NCBI RefSeq assembly: GCF_002096335.1
Contig: NZ_NCUW01000028.1
Coordinates: forward strand, 131,264 to 195,263
DNA length: 64,000 nt
DNA from: Streptococcus oralis subsp. dentisani
GTDB taxonomy: Bacteria > Bacillota > Bacilli > Lactobacillales > Streptococcaceae
Reading direction: 5' to 3'
Shown here: positions 60,291-64,000 of the stretch, in pieces
How positions within the stretch are numbered: position 1 is the first letter of the stretch
Layout of the letters: each line of letters starts with the position of its first letter
Program-made: the position numbers and the translations under genes
The notes under the pieces: model-generated
What the model saw: only the letters and a program-made list of their open reading frames with translations
Database searches by the model: none
Told to the model about the DNA's origin: nothing

Positions 60291-60381
60291 GAAAAGCTAC
60301 CCTCATGGTAGCTTCCCTAGGAGATTATTATGAAAAAGTTTAGGATTTCTATTAAATAATGTTAGGAGGTCTTTATTTAAT
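60291..60381 (-). ncRNA. cia-dependent small RNA (csRNA) near the UPF0210 gene
   Basis: The 5' hairpin ATTAAATAA / TTATTTAAT has a loop with CCTCCT. It is followed by CTAAACTTTTTCATAATAAT and TCTCC, then a terminator AAGCTACC / GGTAGCTT with a short TTTTC tract. The terminator sequence differs from the other copies, while the core is conserved. Confidence 0.9.
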
Positions 60382-60387
60382 GATTAT

Positions 60388-60420
60388 AGTATACACAGTC
60401 ATTCTTAAACTCAACTTAAA
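60388..60420 (-). promoter_or_regulatory. CiaR-dependent promoter of the csRNA at 60291
   Basis: Minus-strand TTTAAG-N5-TTTAAG (60404-60420) matches the CiaR box and lies 10 bp before TATACT (60388-60393). Confidence 0.88.
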
Positions 60421-60435
60421 TTCTCTCCCTTTTTA

Positions 60436-61773
60436 TTAATTTTTAAAACTATGGATTGGAGCTGGGATTTGACCTCCACGAGAGATGAAATCGACAGATG
60501 AAGCACCGTTGACTTTCATAACTGGCGCTGTTCCTAGCAAGCCACCAAACTCAATCATATCGCCTTCTTCACCCTTTGGAATGATACGGACGGCCGTTGT
60601 TTTCATATTAATGACACCGATTGCCGCCTCATCCGCAATCATCGCAGCAATGGTTTCAGCAGCCGTATCTTCTGGAATGGCAATCATATCCAGCCCGACA
60701 GAACAGATAGCCGTCATGGCCTCTAGTTTCTCTAAATTCAGAGAGCCGTTTTGCACCGCAGCAATCATGCCCTCATCTTCAGAAACAGGGATAAAAGCCC
60801 CTGACAAGCCACCGACCTGGTTACAAGCCATGACTCCACCCTTTTTAACTTGGTCATTCAAAAGAGCGAGTGCAGCAGTTGTCCCATGCGTTCCAACTGT
60901 TTCTAGACCCATCTCCTCAAGAACACGAGCCACTGAGTCTCCAACTGCAGGAGTTGGAGCCAAACTTAGGTCTACAATCCCAAAGTCAACCCCAAGGCGT
61001 TCACTCGCCATTTGACCGACCAGCTGACCAATACGAGTAATCTTAAAAGCTGTTTTCTTGACCGTCTCAGCTACTACATCAAAGCTTTGACCACGCACTT
61101 TTTCCAAGGCACGTTTGACGACACCAGGACCTGAAACTCCAACATTGATGATGACATCTGCTTCACCGACACCATGGAAGGCCCCCGCCATAAAAGGATT
61201 GTCCTCAACAGCGTTCGCAAATACAACCAATTTGGCAGCTCCCATATCTGATAAGTTCGCAGTTTCCTTGATGATACGTCCCATATCTGCAACTGCAGTC
61301 ATGTTGATTCCTGACTTGGTTGAGCCAATATTGACGGACGAACAGACCTTGTCTGTCTCAGCTAGAGCACGTGGGATAGAATTGATGAGAATCTCATCTC
61401 CTTTTTGGTAGCCTTTTTGTACCAAGGCCGAAAAACCACCAATAAAGTCAACACCAATCTCCTTGGCAGCCTTATCAAGTGCCTTTGCTAAAACGACATA
61501 GTCCGTCGCATCAGTCGCTGCTCCAATCAAGGAAATCGGAGTCACCGATACTCGTTTATTGACAATTGGAATCCCTAGTTCCGCAGCAATTTCATCTCCT
61601 ACAGGCACTAGATTTGCAGCTTTAGTAGTAATTTTTTTATAAATCTTTTCAGCAGCACGTTCAATGTCTGGATCAATACAGTCCAAAAGGGAAATGCCCA
61701 TAGTGATGGTTCTGATATCGAAGTTCTGCTCCTCAATCATGGCAATAGTTTCAGTAACTTGTCTAATATCCAT
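60436..61773 (-). CDS. UPF0210 / PFL family protein (DUF711)
   Basis: A 445-residue protein of the DUF711 family, starting [20 protein letters not shown] and containing the family blocks [32 protein letters not shown] and [18 protein letters not shown]. The fold is distantly related to glycyl-radical enzymes by annotation only. No glycyl-radical signature is seen, and the function is unknown. It follows an ACT-domain gene by 9 bp; this ACT-DUF711 pair is conserved in Firmicutes and Archaea. Confidence 0.93.
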   Translation of the reverse strand: MDIRQVTETIAMIEEQNFDIRTITMGISLLDCIDPDIERAAEKIYKKITTKAANLVPVGDEIAAELGIPIVNKRVSVTPISLIGAATDATDYVVLAKALDKAAKEIGVDFIGGFSALVQKGYQKGDEILINSIPRALAETDKVCSSVNIGSTKSGINMTAVADMGRIIKETANLSDMGAAKLVVFANAVEDNPFMAGAFHGVGEADVIINVGVSGPGVVKRALEKVRGQSFDVVAETVKKTAFKITRIGQLVGQMASERLGVDFGIVDLSLAPTPAVGDSVARVLEEMGLETVGTHGTTAALALLNDQVKKGGVMACNQVGGLSGAFIPVSEDEGMIAAVQNGSLNLEKLEAMTAICSVGLDMIAIPEDTAAETIAAMIADEAAIGVINMKTTAVRIIPKGEEGDMIEFGGLLGTAPVMKVNGASSVDFISRGGQIPAPIHSFKN

Positions 61774-61782
61774 AATGACCTC

Positions 61783-62049
61783 CTAGATATTATACATGGC
61801 GTCAAAAATCGCTGCACTCTGGATATTGATTTTCACATTCAAGGTCTGACCAAAGCTTTCAAACTCATTTCGCAGAGTTGTAAAATCCTGTTTTTCATCA
61901 CTAGATACGACTGCCATCATGGTAAAATACTCATCCAGTACTGTTTGAGAAATATCATCAATATTCAAACCCAATTCTGCAATCTTAGTAGACACGCCTG
62001 CAACAATACCAGTCTTGTCCTTGCCAACCACTGTAATAATAGCCTTCAT
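61783..62049 (-). CDS. ACT domain-containing protein
   Basis: An 88-residue protein consisting of one ACT domain (MKAIITVVGKDKTGIVAGVS ... LNIDDISQTVLDEYFTMMAV), a fold that usually binds amino acids or other small ligands. GGGAG precedes the ATG. It is the first gene of a two-gene operon with the UPF0210 protein, which it may regulate by direct contact. Confidence 0.93.
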   Translation of the reverse strand: MKAIITVVGKDKTGIVAGVSTKIAELGLNIDDISQTVLDEYFTMMAVVSSDEKQDFTTLRNEFESFGQTLNVKINIQSAAIFDAMYNI

Positions 62050-62110
62050 CTTTAGACTCCCATTCTACGATTATTAGAAAACCTGAACGTTTTTGATTTT
62101 CTTTTTCCTT

Positions 62111-62119
62111 AGTATAGCA
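62111..62119 (-). promoter_or_regulatory. Extended -10 promoter of the ACT-UPF0210 operon
   Basis: Minus-strand TGCTATACT (TATACT at 62111-62116), about 62 bp before the ACT gene. Confidence 0.6.
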
Positions 62120-62138
62120 TATTTCCGTAAAAAATTCT

Positions 62139-62198
62139 AAAAAACGCCTGCTTACGAAGTTGTTCTTAAACAAAAAAACAATTTCGTAAACAAGCGTC
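62139..62198 (-). terminator. Terminator of the rpsK-rpoA-rplQ operon
   Basis: A long stem ACGC-TTG-TTTACGAA paired with TTCGTAA-GCAG-GCGT, with further TTGTT / AACAA pairing inside, followed by TTTTTT on the minus strand. Confidence 0.88.
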
Positions 62199-62209
62199 TA
62201 CCCTATCAA

Positions 62210-62290
62210 ATGATGATGAGTGTTCCCGCTAGGACCGAAGTCCCAGCGGTAGACCAGAGCTAGACTAAGAGCACAAGACTCCATCATCAT
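62210..62290 (-). ncRNA. L17 downstream element (L17DE)
   Basis: Located 24 nt after the rplQ stop. The outer stem ATGATGATG-G-AGT / ACTCATCATCAT encloses a stable inner hairpin CCGCTGGGAC-TTCG-GTCCTAGCGG (62226-62249) with a UUCG tetraloop. Position and shape fit the L17 downstream element described in the 3' UTRs of Lactobacillales L17 operons; its function is unknown. Confidence 0.78.
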
Positions 62291-62313
62291 AACACTCAAC
62301 AAAATTGATGATT

Positions 62314-62700
62314 TTATACTAATTCGATGATCGCCATTGGCGCAGCATCACCACGACGTGGTTCAGTTTTAAGGATACGAGTGTATCCACCGTTACGTTC
62401 AGCATAACGAGGTGCGATTTCTGAGAACAATTTTTGAAGTGCTGTAGTAGAAGTGTACTTATCAGTTGCTTCATCATAGTTTTCAGATGCGATTTCATTA
62501 CGTACGAAAGCAGCTGCTTGACGACGTGCATGCAAATCACCACGTTTACCTAGAGTAATCATTTTTTCAACAGTTTTACGGATTTCTTTAGCACGAGCTT
62601 CAGTCGTCACGATTGATTCATTAATCAAAAGGTCAGTTGTCAAATCGCGAAGCATTGCTTTACGTTGTGAGCTAGTGCGTCCTAGTTTACGGTAAGCCAT
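62314..62700 (-). CDS. rplQ: 50S ribosomal protein L17
   Basis: A 128-residue large-subunit protein with the family start [20 protein letters not shown] and the Gly/Arg-rich end [20 protein letters not shown]. It is 11 bp downstream of rpoA and closes the rpsK-rpoA-rplQ end of the ribosomal-protein operon. It is followed by a conserved RNA element and a terminator. Confidence 0.99.
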   Translation of the reverse strand: MAYRKLGRTSSQRKAMLRDLTTDLLINESIVTTEARAKEIRKTVEKMITLGKRGDLHARRQAAAFVRNEIASENYDEATDKYTSTTALQKLFSEIAPRYAERNGGYTRILKTEPRRGDAAPMAIIELV

Positions 62701-62711
62701 GTATTCCTCCT

Positions 62712-63647
62712 TTATTTATCTTTTAATCCAAGACCCAAGTCAATGAGTTTGAGTTTCACTTCTTCCAAACTCTTGCGTCCAAGATTTCGTACTTTCATCA
62801 TCTCTGCTTCAGATTTTTCTGTCAAATCATGCACAGTGTTGATACCGGCACGTTTCAAACAGTTGTATGAACGCACAGACAAGTCCAGTTCCTCAATCGT
62901 CCGATCCAAAATACGGTCGTCAGATTCAGTATCAGCTTCTTTCATCACTTCAGTTGACTTCGCAATCTCAGTAAGATTTGTAAACAAATCAAGATGTTCT
63001 GTCAAGATACGTGCTGAAAGCCCTAAAGCATCTTCTGGAATAATTGTTCCATTAGTCAAGATTTCAAGGGTTAATTTGTCAAAACCATCATTGCTACCTA
63101 CACGAGCAGGTTCAACTTGATAGTTGACTTTTGTAACTGGTGTATAAATAGAATCTACAGCAAGTGTTCCAACTGGTGCATTATCTTTTTTATTTTCATC
63201 AGCAGGTACATATCCACGACCACTGTTAACAGTCATTGTCGCTTTTAGGGAAGACCCTTCACCGATTGTAAAGAGATAATGATCTGGATTTACAATTTCA
63301 ATATCACTGTCAGTCAAAATGTCTCCAGCTGTAATTTCAGCAGGGCCTTCAACGTCAAGTTCAATGATTTTTTCATCTTCAACGTATGATTTCACTGCAA
63401 TCCCTTTAATGTTCAGAATGATTTGCATCACGTCTTCACGAACACCTGGAACTGTGTCAAACTCATGCAAGACACCTTCAATGTTGATAGATGTCACTGC
63501 TGCTCCTGGTAGAGAAGCTAGTAGTACACGACGAAGAGAGTTACCAAGAGTTGTACCGTAGCCACGTTCAAGTGGTTCGATTACAAACTTGCCATAATCT
63601 TTATTTTCATCAATTTTTGTTATATTTGGTTTTTCAAACTCGATCAT
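62712..63647 (-). CDS. rpoA: DNA-directed RNA polymerase subunit alpha
   Basis: A 311-residue alpha subunit. The N-terminal dimerisation domain has [20 protein letters not shown]. The C-terminal domain (~245-311) has [20 protein letters not shown] and [15 protein letters not shown], which bind UP elements and activators. It is flanked by rpsK and rplQ as usual in bacteria. Confidence 0.99.
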   Translation of the reverse strand: MIEFEKPNITKIDENKDYGKFVIEPLERGYGTTLGNSLRRVLLASLPGAAVTSINIEGVLHEFDTVPGVREDVMQIILNIKGIAVKSYVEDEKIIELDVEGPAEITAGDILTDSDIEIVNPDHYLFTIGEGSSLKATMTVNSGRGYVPADENKKDNAPVGTLAVDSIYTPVTKVNYQVEPARVGSNDGFDKLTLEILTNGTIIPEDALGLSARILTEHLDLFTNLTEIAKSTEVMKEADTESDDRILDRTIEELDLSVRSYNCLKRAGINTVHDLTEKSEAEMMKVRNLGRKSLEEVKLKLIDLGLGLKDK

Positions 63648-63689
63648 TTAGTTACTCCCTCTTAAACGAAAAGCAGTGTAATGCAATGA

Positions 63690-64000
63690 TTATACACGGC
63701 GACGTTTTGGAGGACGAGCACCATTGTGTGGCACTGGAGTCACATCACGAATTGCTGTTACTTCAAGACCAGCGGCAGCAAGCGCACGAATAGCTGACTC
63801 ACGACCAGAACCTGGACCTTTTACAGTAACTTCAACTGATTTAAGACCGTGTTCTTGTGCAGATTTAGCAGCAGCTTCAGAAGCCATTTGAGCAGCGAAT
63901 GGTGTAGATTTACGAGAACCTTTGAAACCAAGAGCACCAGCTGATGACCAAGAAATTGCGTTACCATGCACATCAGTAATCATAACAATAGTGTTATTAA
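63690..64000 (-). CDS. rpsK: 30S ribosomal protein S11, C-terminal part (runs off the window edge)
   Basis: The frame is open to the right window edge; about 103 residues are visible, from [20 protein letters not shown] to [10 protein letters not shown]. This is the platform protein S11, normally 127 residues, so roughly the first 24 are missing. The internal Met at 63983 is not the start. It is followed by rpoA after 42 bp. Confidence 0.99.
   Translation of the reverse strand, partial: NNTIVMITDVHGNAISWSSAGALGFKGSRKSTPFAAQMASEAAAKSAQEHGLKSVEVTVKGPGSGRESAIRALAAAGLEVTAIRDVTPVPHNGARPPKRRRV

Overview
This window is chromosomal DNA from a low-GC Gram-positive coccus, almost certainly a Mitis-group Streptococcus (S. 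oralis / S. mitis / S. sanguinis-like, close to but not typical of S. pneumoniae). The evidence is near-pneumococcal protein sequences (RpoB, RpoC, RpoA, PolC, ProS, LeuS), BOX repeats, CiaR-controlled small RNAs, an LPXTG pullulanase with a YSIRK-like signal, and PolC-type replication. Most genes lie on the minus strand.

Layout by position. 1-1473: 5' part of a serine-rich repeat protein. 1.7-8.7 kb: P-type ATPase, pepC, rsuA, a BOX element, a small membrane protein, pepS, a 50-residue protein, and a YafQ/RelB-type toxin-antitoxin pair. 8.9-10.7 kb: a stand-alone NACHT NTPase on the plus strand, a probable anti-phage gene. 10.8-22.8 kb: polC, then rpoC and rpoB; rpoB has its own promoter and a long leader with a terminator-like hairpin. 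23.2-26.9 kb: cell-wall pullulanase with a cre site, then a second BOX. 27.1-32.5 kb: a seven-gene operon pairing two zinc-motif uroporphyrinogen-decarboxylase-fold methyltransferase-like proteins with an amino-acid ABC transporter, preceded by duplicated LysR-type boxes. 32.8-33.7 kb: acid phosphatase lipoprotein.

34.1-36.8 kb is a small restriction-modification-like island: an EcoRI-family adenine methyltransferase and a DUF262-HNH nuclease. It is headed by a short ORF containing 15 tandem CACAGCT heptamers. In the present register that ORF is frame-shifted. With 13 or 16 copies it would read through and end in a TAATG overlap with the methyltransferase start. This looks like a phase-variable switch and is my main candidate for an undescribed system. 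The island is bracketed by two related terminators sharing a 15-bp direct repeat, and a broken ORF follows it.

37.2-46.4 kb: glmS with two NagR-like operators, DUF1304 plus MarR, a LysM/M15-like surface protein, HAD phosphatase, MATE exporter, thrC, and a stand-alone glutamate-cysteine-ligase-like gene. 46.6-59.4 kb: 6-phospho-beta-glucosidase, proS, rseP, cdsA, uppS, nucleotidyltransferase, ruvB, two acetyltransferases, yjdF behind a riboswitch-like leader, and leuS. 59.5-64 kb: phosphoglycerate-mutase family, UPF0210 and ACT proteins, an L17 downstream element, rplQ, rpoA and partial rpsK. Four csRNA genes with canonical CiaR boxes are scattered between 52.9 and 60.4 kb. No tRNA, rRNA, CRISPR array or insertion sequence was seen.
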